Shown here: in pieces, positions 47,209 through 59,404 of the stretch
Position numbering within the stretch: position 1 is the stretch's first letter
How the letters are laid out: each line of letters starts with the position of its first letter
NCBI RefSeq assembly: GCF_021155765.1
Contig: NC_060114.1
Coordinates: forward strand, 19,760,501 to 19,824,500
Direction of reading: 5' to 3'
DNA from: Diprion similis
Lineage: Eukaryota; Arthropoda; Insecta; Hymenoptera; Diprionidae
DNA length: 64,000 bases
The notes under the pieces: generated by a model
What the model was told of the DNA's origin: nothing
Databases searched by the model: none
The model's input: only the letters and a program-made list of their open reading frames with translations
Program-made: the position numbers and the translations under genes

Positions 47209-50200
47209 TTAAGTGGAACACTGCCGATAACTTATGGACTTCTTATCAATTTCCTTCAAATGTTGTTCCATTTCGTTCGTCAACGCGTCGACGGCATCCA
47301 TGAACTCTGACAGTTTTCTCTCGTTCTCTTTATACACAATCTCCATACCGTCGAGGTCCTTGAACTTGGTCGAAGTGTCGGCTGTCAATTCAGACGCCCT
47401 TGCCAAAAGTAATTTTGCCTTTTCTATCTTTTCTTTACTCCTGTCGACTCGGTCACCCAGCGCATTTTTCGCTTGTCGATACTCCTGGCTCAGTTTCATC
47501 GTCTTGTTACCGACTGCTCCAGCATCCAGGACCACTTCAGCAACCTGCTTCGCAATCTCCTCGTTGATTATGTAGTCATCCTTTATCAACTGAGTCTGAA
47601 GATTCTCGAGCCTCGAGTCCAAGGCTTCGACGTTCGCGGTTAATTTGCTGGCCGTGTCCTTGGCGATATTCATTTCCTGAATAATCGTGCCCAAATTCCG
47701 TTTGGACTGAACAATATCGTCCGTTGCCTTCCTTACAGCACTGTCAGCATTGTCCTGAGCCGACTGAGCGTCGGTCAATAGCTTGGTTATCTTTTCAGCC
47801 TGCACTTGCTTGGCTATTGCCTCGTTCTTAGTCAGGTTGGCTCGTTCTCTCAGTTGGTTAGCCCGCCTCAAGTCATCGGCTGCTTCGGCGATGATCTTCT
47901 CGGGATTCGTCAGCGACCCAACGATCAAGGATATGTTCTGCGCAAGTTCCTTGATCTGTTCTGGGTTCGAGTGAATGTTTTTACTCAATGCCTTCTTGGC
48001 CAGGTCTCTGACCTCCGCTGGGGTCGATTGTTCCTCCGTAAGGAAATTCCACATCCTGTCGGTGACACCTGTCGAATCGGCAGACAACGCGTCCGTCTTA
48101 TTCCTCACGTACAAGGCCTGGTTGAACGCATCTTGAGCGTTCGATCTTGCTGCGGTTGCCTCTTGCTGTACTTGAGACATCTGCGATCGAAGGGAAAAAA
48201 ATTTATTGTTAATAAGATCCTTCAGAGCTTCATCGTCGCGCATAATTATCGACAATCAGTTACTTACGCTCCTCAATAGCTGCTCAGCGTCGTCCCGGTG
48301 ATTCTTGATCGCCGCTGTTTGCTTCTCGGCCAAATCCAGTGCCAAATTGACTTTAGTCACGGCTCCAGCATCACAGGACAATCCACCACAAGAACCACAT
48401 CCAGCTCCACCGCACAGTGAGCTACACTCAGTGACGCGCTCCCCGCACACTTCCAGGTTCAAATCCGGCAGCATGGATTTTATACTTGTCAGCTGGTCTC
48501 CAAGCTGAGCAATGGATTCCTTGTTTTCATTCGTGGCATCCCTGAAGCTATCAGAATTCTTACTGAGGAAATTTTCCGTGTTCGTATGGTACCGCTCAGC
48601 CTCGGCCAAGATGTTCAATGTACCGTTGGCCATTCTTTCAGCCTCCTCCGATTGTTGGGCCATTTGCACGGTGACGTTCAGAGCCCCCTGCACGTTGGCC
48701 TCTTGTAACTTCGTTGCGTCCGTCTTGAGCTGTGCAGCCTCTTCATGCAGACTGTCGGTCCTTTGCCTCATGTTCTTGAGGGCAGCGTCGGCGAGATGCA
48801 CTCGTTGGCTGACACTGTCCTGGAGGTTTTCAAGCTCGTCAAGCCTCATCTGACATGCCTGAATGTCGATTTTCAGATCCCCAGCCGAGTCCCTCAATTC
48901 CTCCAGGTCTTGTCCTCTTACGCTGGTATCGTTCACGAGAGCTTTGACTTGGTTCAACGAGTCGTCCATTTGGTCGAACTCGGACGTGTAGAATCCGGTT
49001 ATACCAACCTTTTTTATCCTCGATGCATCTGTGATTACATTGTCTGTGCGGTTCTTCAGTCCTTGCAGGGTCTCGTCCCAATTTGTGAAACATTCTCCGC
49101 AAGGGCGGCACGTAGGAGCAAAACCGAGGTAGCCTCGATCACAGTGGTCGCACTTTTCGCCCCCGATACCATCGTAGCAGACGCAAGCTCCGGTCTGTCT
49201 ATCGCACTGCGGCGTGGCTGAACCAAGGAAATTGCACTCGCAAGTCTTACATTCGATATTTGGATCCCCCCAGTGATTCCTCTGGCACTCGTTACACTGC
49301 CTCCCACCAAACCCTGGCCTGCACTCGCAGGTGCCATCGTACTCGTTACATTTGTCCGAAACACTTCCAATTGCGTCGCATTTGCAGGGGTCGCAGCCTT
49401 CTCCGCTTGCAAGTCGCCAATGGTTCTCTTCGCAGCGGTCACAGAACTGACTCATGACGTGAGGGAGACATGGACACTGCCCCGATCGGTGATTGCAAGC
49501 GCCAACGCTCTGATCTGTACCAAGCACGTTGCAATCGCAGAATTTGCAATCCTTTTCCAAGGCGTCGCCGTAATATCCCGGCTTGCAGATTTGGCAGTGT
49601 GAGCCAGCCGTGTCATACAAACACTGGAGGCACTCTCCGGTCTTCGGATTGCAATTGCCCGGTCGAGCCGGGTCAGTGTTATTGCTACACTCACATGGCG
49701 TGCAACTGCCACCAGGAACATCCGGGTTCCCAAAGTAATTATCGGCACAGGTTTCACATCTTGGACCGGCATACCCTTCGTAGCACTCGCAGACTACGTC
49801 TTGAGTTATGGAATCCAGTGAGCAACTGTCGGCATACGAATGACCCGATGCTATGGCGCCCGGACAAGGACACTGCCTGCAAGGGATGTCGACGCCGATA
49901 CGTGGGTCACCGTAGAATGTTGCTATGCACATGTCACAGTTGTGGCCCGTCGTTGAGTCCTGGCAGTTTATGCAAGCTCCGGTCTTCGAGTCGCAGCTGT
50001 CGGCATGACCGTTGCACTCGCATCGTCTGCAGTGTGGGAAGTTCCAAAAGCCCGGTTGACACAGGCCGCACGTTCTGGAGTACGTGTTCGGGTGACAAGT
50101 GCAACGTCCCGTCTCAACGTTGCAGAAGTTGTCCAAGGCTCCCACGGCGTCACAGTCGCACGGTTTACATCCTTCTGGTCCAAAATTGTAGGTTCCAGGT

Positions 50201-53200
50201 GCGCAACTGTCGCATCGACGACCGACCACGTTTGTTTTGCAAGAACACCTTCCTCCCAATGGATTACAAAGTAGACTGTGTGATCCAGTCGGGTTACATT
50301 CACATGCTGGAGAAAGTGCACACGATTAATCATCAACTCTGACGTTCGGTTCTAGAGTTCTTTACTGAGTACTTACCACGAGCACCATCGAACACATACG
50401 TCCCAATGATGTAGTTATATTTTTTGCAGATATCTGTAGCCTGTTGGCCTTTATCATACAAGTCGTAAAACACATCGCCACAACGGTAAGCTTCGTACTC
50501 CTGAAGGCGCATTTCCGCAGGTGGAGATCCATTGAAGATCGGTAGGTTCTCTGGTCTAGGGATCAACACGATCTGAAAATGGACAAATCATCCCTGGTTC
50601 AAACATCAGCACAGAACAACCTTCAATAGAAAGAAATTCAAAGTTTCAGTACCGAATCAATTAGGATAGAAGCCGAAGGTGTTGGGTAACGCTGATCGTA
50701 CGCGTCGAACGTCAAATGCACAGTGTATCTTTTTCCTGATTCCAAACAGATGTTTCTAATTGCAACGGCACTGTGTCTATCAGGATAGAGCTGCATTGTG
50801 ACACGGTCGTCAGAAGGCTGCCAATCTCTACAGGGTCCATCGGGGTCGACTGGTCCGTCCCTTTCGATAAAGATCTGCACTTCCTGCCAGGGTCCTGCGA
50901 TCTCAGGTTCATACCGCACGACTATGTCGTACTCCATGGTTTTCACGATGTCGTCGATAATGAAGGTCAAGTTTGAGAGTTCGTAAGCTCTGATGAATCC
51001 ACTGCCAGTCCACGTAGTGTTTCTCCCGTCACGGTATGGCTCTCTGATCACAATCTGACAGTTCTGTAAACAACGTGTCGTTACTAGAAAAATTGTCATC
51101 ACTCGCAACGTCTTTCACATAAAAAGAAGTAGAGATCCTTACGCTGGTTGCTCGACTGTTCTCCCCTTCATAAACGAGGAGATCCAAGGAACCAGTGTAG
51201 TAACTTTGCTCCGGTTCATTGCAGGTTCGCCCACCTACGTTATGCCTGCACCGGCACTGGCCTGTCACGACATCACAGAAATTGTCATATGCTCCACCGA
51301 GGTCACAGTCGCATGGCTTACAGCCATCTTGTTCCTCGGAAAGACCCCAATATTCTGGCAGACATTGACTGCAATCACGTGCGGTTACGTAACGCTTGCA
51401 GGTGCATTCACCCGTCAGCATGTTGCACCCTTGATTACCGATCGTTCCGACAGTGTTGCAGGTACACGCTGAGAAAGAGGGCAAAGTCGCGGTTAGAACG
51501 ATGGTCTGCGCTTTTGATTGTCAGAGGGTATTGAGAATCTCACCTTGACATCCGTCTGGATTGTTAAAGTCGAATTTCCAGAATCCATTCTTACACCTGT
51601 CGCACCGTCTGCCTTCAACGTTGGCCTTGCAGTGACAGCGGCCAGATTCATCTCCACTTAACTCGTCAGTGCGTGAGTCGCAAATTCCATCGTCCAAGGA
51701 ACCGGAAGGATCGCAGTCACAGGCTACATAAAAAAATCCGTATATGTTAAATAACCAAAAAATTAACAATATCTGACGACAACTCACGTTGACAAGCTTC
51801 AGGGTCAGTCATATCTCTACTCAAATCATGGTAGAAGAATGGTTTGCATTGTTCACAATTTTGCCCACGAGTGTTATGCTGACAGTCGTCGCAAACACCA
51901 CCGGAAACTCTTCCGGATCGCTCGAAGACTGCTTCGTCGAAGTGGCAACTCGTACTGTGATTGTTACAGTTGCACATCTTGCAGGCACTGGTTTGCTTTC
52001 CAACCGCAGGTTTCCAAGGTAAATCGTTGAAGAAGTCCTCGCAGTATTCGCAGTTCAGTCCCTTAGTGTTGTGCGTACATTCACAACGGCCATGCACCAT
52101 GTCTTGTCTTTCGGGTATTCCGGGCAAAGGTAAACATCTCGAAGCATGTCCGTAGCACGAGCAAGACCCTCGAACCACCATATTTTTTATGGCGTAGTAA
52201 TACTTCTCTCTTATCTCCGAGCGGTTGTCCAACAAGTCGTCACCCAGCGTGTGCAGCCTTGTGAAGTTTATTCTCAAGTTGGTCATTTTCAAAAGATTCT
52301 GAACTTCCTTCGAGTACGGATTGTCGATTTGCAGGTTCGGTGGCAGCACTCTGTGGATTATTTCACCACCTTCTGACGGAGCAACGTTGGAATATCGCGA
52401 TTCGCACACGACATCCGTCAAGTTCCGAGATACCTTCGTCGACACACCAGGGAATGACTGCTGGCAGTTATAGGCAAAGTATTTGTACACCTGCCAGGTT
52501 TGACCGAAGTCGTAAGAACGTTCGATCAACATTGCAGCCGGTCTGAATGTCTTGAACTTTATGATTATGTGAGTGAAATGAAATTCCGCTTCCAGGTCAA
52601 GCTGCAGTGTGACGTTTTCCACACCATTTTCCGACTGCCACCAAGTCTCTGCAGCACGGAGGCTGGAATACAAGCGAGTGGTCAGAATTGGAAGAACAAT
52701 AACAGAACATTCAACTGTCCTAACGAGACAGAAATTAATCAATAATTAAAGTAACTAACTTTGGCTGATATTTGTGGACAATGTTTTCAACCCCATGCTG
52801 CTGCTTCGGGGATCTTTTGTCACAAAAGAAACATTTCTTTCTATCTTGAAGATGAGAAACTATGCAGTATCTTTCAGGTCCTCTCAAACCGCAAGTGGAC
52901 GAAGCGTGGAGTCGATTTTCTCGCCCAATTAACAAATCTCCAGTAGCCGGATAACACGAGCCAACTTCGCAGGGTTGAGGTTTCTTTGGAAACACACCTG
53001 CGAGACGGTAAAAGGTATTACTATCGTATCTTGACAATGATTAACCGTCGAATTTGGCCAAGGAAAATTTGGCATCGGGTTATAATTTGCTTACAAATAA
53101 GAAAAGAATTATTCATTAACTAAAAATTCCCAGTATATCAGCTCCACACCATATTTGTTACGTGTTCGCCGTGTCTTAATATGTTATGCCTTGAACCTGA

Positions 53201-54135
53201 ACCCGAGTTAGACACAATGTTTCGTGTTATCTGAAAAGTGTGCTGAAAATTGAACTGTTTCAGTTAGTGTACATCGATTTGAAAAATATGGCGTGTTGTT
53301 GTGCAGTGTGCTGTGATCGAGCTACCTCTGGGCCTCATCGTCGTCACCCGGCTCCAACTATACCGATTCTGGCCGAAAGCTTCTGCCGGCGACATATCTC
53401 CTCTCTGCACGGTTTCTACAACAGCTTTACAGCTCACCATTTTTCAGGGAATATTTATGGACAATTGAATGGACTGGTATGTTCCTTTTGTTTATATTTA
53501 TTTATTGGATAAAAAAAACAAAGTGATTACCTGGTCTCGATTGCACCCTGTTCGACACTCGTCGGTAGTAATTTGGGTTCGTGGAATCTTAAAAAGAAGA
53601 AAAGTTCGGTTGAAATTCATCAGATTCAGAGTAAACCGCGTCTCGCATTGAATGATGTGATCAGTGATGGCAGTTCGGGGAACCCCCTTGATCATCGAAC
53701 TCGCGAGTGAATATAAATTTCGCTTAGTTGGCAATTTTTATTTCTCTCTGTATAACTAACTAGGCAGCTTTTCAGCGAAAATAAAAATCGAAAGATAGTT
53801 CCTCAATCGCTGATGAAAGATCGCGAGGTTACGAGGTCATCGTAGTATCGACCAAGTCATTCGTGATGAAAACTCCGAATTATCAGCGTTATACATAATT
53901 AGTGCGTGGTTGAGTAGATGCACGATTATTTCTAAGCGTTATGTTTCCCAGACTTAGAATTTTATCTTCACTTTCAGTGTCCTAATTAAACGCGTAAGAA
54001 ATTCCAACGAAATTTTTCAAACAGCTACAAAACATTTGCACATCTATTTTAATTTTCATAAGCACACACTTTACCTGCTAGTATGACGAGAAATAATCCC
54101 AAAACGATGGTGATGAGCTGATTTGGCCGAATCAT
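47209..54135 (-). CDS. LanB1: Laminin subunit beta, complete copy
   Basis: Beta chain of the basement-membrane laminin heterotrimer. Exons are 54,135-54,075, 52,997-52,760, 52,662-51,788, 51,723-51,544, 51,468-51,143, 51,063-50,653, 50,572-50,377, 50,306-48,268 and 48,180-47,209. Together they encode 1765 aa, against 1786-1788 in human LAMB1 and fly LanB1. A signal peptide ([20 protein letters not shown]) precedes the LN polymerisation domain ([30 protein letters not shown]). LE repeats run to about residue 545 ([20 protein letters not shown]). The beta-type domain IV lies at about 545-765 and further LE repeats extend to about 1180. Two coiled-coil regions follow, interrupted by the beta-specific cysteine-rich alpha loop ([14 protein letters not shown], about 1384-1411). 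The chain ends QCST, whose cysteine links to gamma. All exon phases agree. A related gene lies upstream on the same strand. Confidence 0.97.
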
Positions 54136-54942
54136 CGTGGGGAGTTGATTTTTTTTTTGTTTTTTTCTTTTATCAACACTCAAGCACTGCTTGCCTTCGT
54201 TAGCAAACTACTGTCCCCATTTATCTGTTCCGCTATAACCAGGGTAAGAAAATATGTGACAATCAGTAATCATTTAGAAACTTATCTCCCCTGTTCTTGA
54301 CGCTTCGCGAGATGCAAAAAAAAAAAATGAATAAATCAACTGTCAGCACTTGGTCGGTGTACCGAAGCGATAAGAAATTTGCTGAACACTATTTTTAAAT
54401 TGCAATTCTTTGTAATGGTTTACGATTCCTGCCGATGGTTAACTCTGAATTAACTTTAAAAACCCACATTACTGCATGATTCTCAATATTAACTATCGAA
54501 TGGAATAGAAATTCGTAAAATCGAACTATCGATAAACCGAGAACTCTTAAACGCGTACCGATTTCTGTAACGAGATTTTCATCAAGTGTTAGTCTCAAAT
54601 AGCGACATGTGCACACTACTTATGTGTCACAGAAAAAAAAAAAATCTGTAATCGATACAGTCATTAATGGAAATAAGAGACGAGTAAAATTTTTCAAATC
54701 GCGGTGTTTCACACGGTAAATAATCATGCTTTGAGCAACAAAAAATTGGCAATTCGTAGCGATAAAACCAGGCTGATAATAATAATTGTCACAGGAAATT
54801 TTTATCCATCCGACTCATAGTCTTCTTACATAAAGAATGAAAAAACGAGAAATCGAAACAACGTGACTGCGAATGACTCTGAAGATTCCAAAAATGGTGT
54901 TGTGCACATAGTATAAGTAAGTATAGTAGACACTGAACTCAC

Positions 54943-55071
54943 CTGGTTCGGAGACGATATGCGGTGAAGATAATCCGAGATAATCGGGCAGCCTTTTGGG
55001 CCCAGCGTCGGGGAATCTGGGTAAACTATATTTCTGCGGCACGGATGGGCCAGGCAGAAGGATGTCGCACT
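54943..55071 (-). promoter_or_regulatory. Candidate transcription start and 5' UTR exon of the complete laminin gene
   Basis: On the minus strand, TCAGT at 55,073-55,069 matches the arthropod initiator. About 130 bases on, CCAG|GTGAGT at 54,943/54,942 is a strong splice donor. No ATG lies between them. The exon would splice to an unassigned acceptor just before the laminin ATG at 54,135. The stretch also reads open in one frame (ending HIVSEPG), with a pyrimidine-rich tract before the TCAG, so an internal coding exon of another gene is the alternative. Confidence 0.35.
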
Positions 55072-58000
55072 GAATACCGAGGAAAGAAAAACTCCGGGAT
55101 CAGCAGCAGAACTCGAAATACACGGTCAAGGGACGGAGGCTCCGACACTGCCCGAGCGAATACCTCCAGAAGCGATTCGCTTCTGCCGAGTGAGCTGCAG
55201 CCAGCATTGCCTCCGTTGAGGGGGCTGAGGGGACTGGATGAGGCTTAAAATCTCCAGCGGGGAAAGTTACCGGGAGTTTATGCCAGCCATCGGGCACCGG
55301 TTAAATTGCTCGGTTATATTTCCACCCGCGCCTTTTTCGTCTACGTCTCCGCTTCGCGCTTCAGTTCAAAGTTCTGTGATTATTTGGTAGGTAAATCAAT
55401 TGCTTGTTCGATTAAATGTCTCCTTTTGAGACTGTGGAAACTATTCACGGCCGAGTTTTTTTTTTTTGCAGCTGTCTATATCTTTTGTGCTTAACATTTT
55501 TACTTTAAAATGAAAATATTGCCCTTAGTTGAGTAACTAAACACTTTTTCGACGATTTTAAGATGTTTTGGGCGTGTTTCAGGAATAGAGTGTTTTTTTT
55601 CTTCAAAATTTGCGATTTTCTAGCGATGTGAGAATTATTCTAGAAAATAAATTTTATCCCTGTTTTATACACTTGACAATTACTTAATATGCAGCATATC
55701 TTGGGAAATTGTAAGCAGCAAAAATCAAGGCTGTACACTATAGTGTGCAAAAAAGTGAATGAGTTAATTGAACGAATTGCGGATAAAGAAATGAAAATTG
55801 AATGCAACATTTCAAGAAATTCATAAAAAGTTACTCTGATGTGCAATTTGCCGTTTTATGTTTGAAAAAATTGACAAGGATTGAAAAATATTCTCATTAA
55901 AATGAACTTTAAAATTGCAGCGACCTCTAAAAAACGAAAAAAATATAAGAATGAAAAGTAACTTGATTACTGTAATAAGAGCAGAAGTTACAGCCAGTTT
56001 CTGAATTAATCTATCCCAACTGATTTTAATTCTTTCATGAAGATCACGAAAATTTCGATCTGGATCGGTTACACCCAAAATCCAGTACTTTTTCAAGTTT
56101 CCGGATTAATCTTCATCTAGTTTGAATTTCGATAGAAAAAAATTTTTCCCGCGAACGAGGCAAAGAATGACAAACAAAACTGATCAACGTGTCTTTGTTG
56201 TTAGTCGACTGTGAAAATACGATCAATATTGTTTCCTCACGGATGATTGACGGTGCGTAAAGATGCGTGGAAGAGCGTAGAATGAAATCATCGACATATT
56301 AGAACTCGTGACATTTTTGTAATCCGTTTTTTTTTTATTTCTCTGTCCTACAAAAATGTAAAATTTCAAAATTCAAGATCCAAAATGTGAGGGATCGCGA
56401 CTTTCCGATCCAGCTTGCGCTATGCCTCAGTCTCATAAGTTGTCTATTGCCATGGTGTCACGACCGAGAACTTAGCTTCTTCCTCGGTAACTTCTCTTGC
56501 TTCTCCCAATCTTTCTTTCCACTACTCTGACTCTTGAGAGGCTGGCTAGCCGTCGACCACCAACATGTCGGCGCACTCGACTCGACGCGTGTGTGAGAAT
56601 CGTTCGCTCTTACGTACCTACACAGGGTACAGTCCCGCCCGCGATTCAAACGCGTTCCAGAACAGAGCGAAGGCGTTAAGGCGCGCTCGGGACTTCGAGG
56701 ATGCGCGCCTTTAATGTGGAGAAAAATTGGAGACGAGAGAAGCGAGAGAGTCAGTGAATAATTTTGTGATAAATCGTTTGAATCCTTCACAAGTTTGTTG
56801 GATCATAATTTTCATTCGGATTGAATCCATCGGCGATTATTTCTGCGAATTACGATGTAAAGCGTGCAGAGATTCGCCTCAAAAGTATAACAGTTTTGTT
56901 TTATCGCAGGCGAGAACGAGAAATCAGAAATATATATATGAACTTTATCGCCCCTTATTCACAGAGGAAACTGTGTACTACTTTGGATGAATGATTCGAC
57001 TTAGTTAAAGTCAAGTCTATACGTTCCGTGCCCCGCGTACGCTAAGAACGTGTAAAAAAGCGTAGGATCTAAATTTAGAGAACTCGGCTTATTATATCCT
57101 ACTGCAGGCTTCTCGCGAGTGGAATGATTTTTCGAATATGCAGTTGCGTCTGGCGGCTTATTCAAAGATCTAAGACCGTAAACGCGAGTCGAGCAAGCTA
57201 CTGGTTCTCTAATTCTTCTCAATCACGGCATTCGATTTTGCAAAAAAAGAAAGAAAAAACTGAGGTGTAAATCTAAGTAGCGATAAAAAAAGATGGCTAC
57301 GTTTACCGAGGGTTCGAGGCAGGTGCCAAATATGAAAACGATAGTCGAGGCAACGTGGGGTGAATTTCAACGCCTCGCGATACGTGCCGCAGGTGTTTCG
57401 ATTTCGTTCTCCATCGATGAAATGTCCAGAACTAAATAATCCGATAATGAATTATATTTTCCCATTTTTTTTTCTCAGTCGCAAGTATTTTTCAACACAC
57501 AAAGAAGCGAGCGTCTAGTTAGAGCAATGAACTATTTCGTCAACGTGATCTCATGCTCCGTTCCGTGACCTTTATTTTTATTTTACATTTTGTCATTTTT
57601 ATTCTATCACACATGTATTCCATGCCGGGCAGCGAGCTTATCAATCGTTGTATACGAAAATAGACGCTGGATTCACCTACGAAACTCCAAGTTTGACTCA
57701 TTTTTCCTATTCTAGGATGAAGATTTACACGATATTTTGGTGGAGAAAAAATCTGAGAAGCTGAAATCGGCCGAATGTACGTTATAAATGAGCGACATTC
57801 ATTCGAAACTGTTATACATACTGAATTACTTTCATTTCCTCGAAATCATATCGAAGTCTCTCTTATCGCCGCAGTTGTTGCAATGCTTCTGCAGATAACT
57901 CACACTCTTATCGACTTCTGTAGTGCGCGAGATGATGATGCATTCAAGAGAAGAAATATTCGAATGTAACAACGGTTTAAAAGCTGAACTTCAATTGGAA

Positions 58001-59404
58001 TTAAAAAAATTCAGTACGTCAAGTCTTTGTACGCACCAGACAGATATTTCTTTCGACGAGAAGCAGCGATGGAAAAAACTTGCAGCTGCTAAGTGGGTTC
58101 AAATATATATTTTCACGTATTCTCATTTCGTTTAACCTACAAAATTAGTGTAATTAAATTCTCTCTGCTAAGGAAGGTATCCCAGGTTGATATTTCCGAT
58201 TTGATTTCTTTTGTAATATGTTATAGTAGACTCTAAACTAAGCCAAACATATTTTTTTTTATCTGCCATTAAACACTTTAAGGGGGTGAAACCACCCTCT
58301 GAAGTGAAGTATGTCAACGGGGCGATTCAGCAGTTTCATCGAGAAGAACATAATATTTTTTAACCAATCTAAATGGAAAAGTTTTCTTATAACGAGAATT
58401 GAAAAATATAATTTTGTCAATAAAAAAAAACCTTACTTTGGAGGGTGGTTTCACACCCTTAAAGTATTTAATGGCAGATGAAATAAAATACGTGTCGTTT
58501 AGTTTTTAGTCTTCTATAACGTATTACAAAAGAAATCAAATCGGAGAGATCGACCTGGGATACCGTCTTTGTGAGTCAGATCGTTAATAAGTAGTTTGAA
58601 ATCGGCCTGATGGCAAGTATTTATTCATTAGATTGTAGAATAATAATTCAACTCATGGCAAAGCGTTGAAATGTGGGGAATGAATTGAAGCTGTTGTAAA
58701 GGAAGGAAGAACGCGTGGGCTGTTATCTGTGTGTAACTCCGGTTCAGATAGCCTCTAGACTGTGAGACACAAACTTCAACTAACAGGAAGTAGGCGCGCT
58801 TGGAAACCACGTGCTGTTTATTTTAAAGCAGGTTTACACTCTTCGAATTTTCGTTGCGAGTATTCGATTCCATTCTCCGCGATACAATGAATGATCAAGA
58901 CAGCCGAATTCTTCTGATTATCAATTCAACTACTTTTTATTTAACTGTCATAACAGCTCTTTTGTTACAGTAGCTGAAAAAAAGCTTGACGAATAAATAT
59001 ATTCGAGAATTATAAACGGAAGAAACTAAACTATTATATGAATACACGCGTTGCGTAAATTCTTAGATATACAAGTCTCATGATTTTTGGTTTTAGCAAT
59101 TCAAGTATTATATAATAATTATTTACAACTATCTTATAGTATAAAATATAAGGCACTTGCGAGCGTGTTCACTTTGGTTTTATTCGACATTGAATTACTC
59201 AATTTTGAAACTTTGAAATTTTCAACCTTCAGGGATCGTTCTAGCAATGTTAAAGAATATCCGTTTGGAAGTTCAAATCGCAAAGTCTTCGATTCCGGAG
59301 TCAATAACCTGCTGGATATAACGTTTGAATTAATACCTGATCTTAGGCGAAAGCTCAGTCTCTCAAACCGAAGTTATCGCGAAGTCTGATATTCTAGCCT
59401 TTGC
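55072..59404. other. Spacer between the two laminin beta genes
   Basis: About 4.3 kb. It should hold the promoter of the complete copy and the 3' UTR of the second copy. Apart from the foldback element at 58,176-58,564 I see only AT-rich sequence and a short GC-richer patch near 56,500-56,720. No exon can be supported. Confidence 0.5.
58176..58564. mobile_element. 389 bp foldback (hairpin) element
   Basis: Two arms of about 130 bp are inverted copies of each other. They start GGTATCCCAGGT and share GATTTGATTTCTTTTGTAAT, ATCTGCCATTAAA and GTGAAACCACCCTC. Identity judged by eye is about 80-85%, with ~130 bases of loop between them. The two ends are exact reverse complements over the outermost 12 bases. 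No coding sequence is present. It is best read as a foldback-type MITE; no target duplication was identified. Confidence 0.75.

Noticed and set aside
49470-50342. 290-codon open frame opposite the laminin LE repeats
   Set aside because: Antisense shadow of cysteine-rich LE codons; its arginine and cysteine richness follows from the complement.
53240-53512. Cysteine-rich 90-codon frame in laminin intron 1
   Set aside because: Opposite strand inside an intron, no splice context and no family resemblance.
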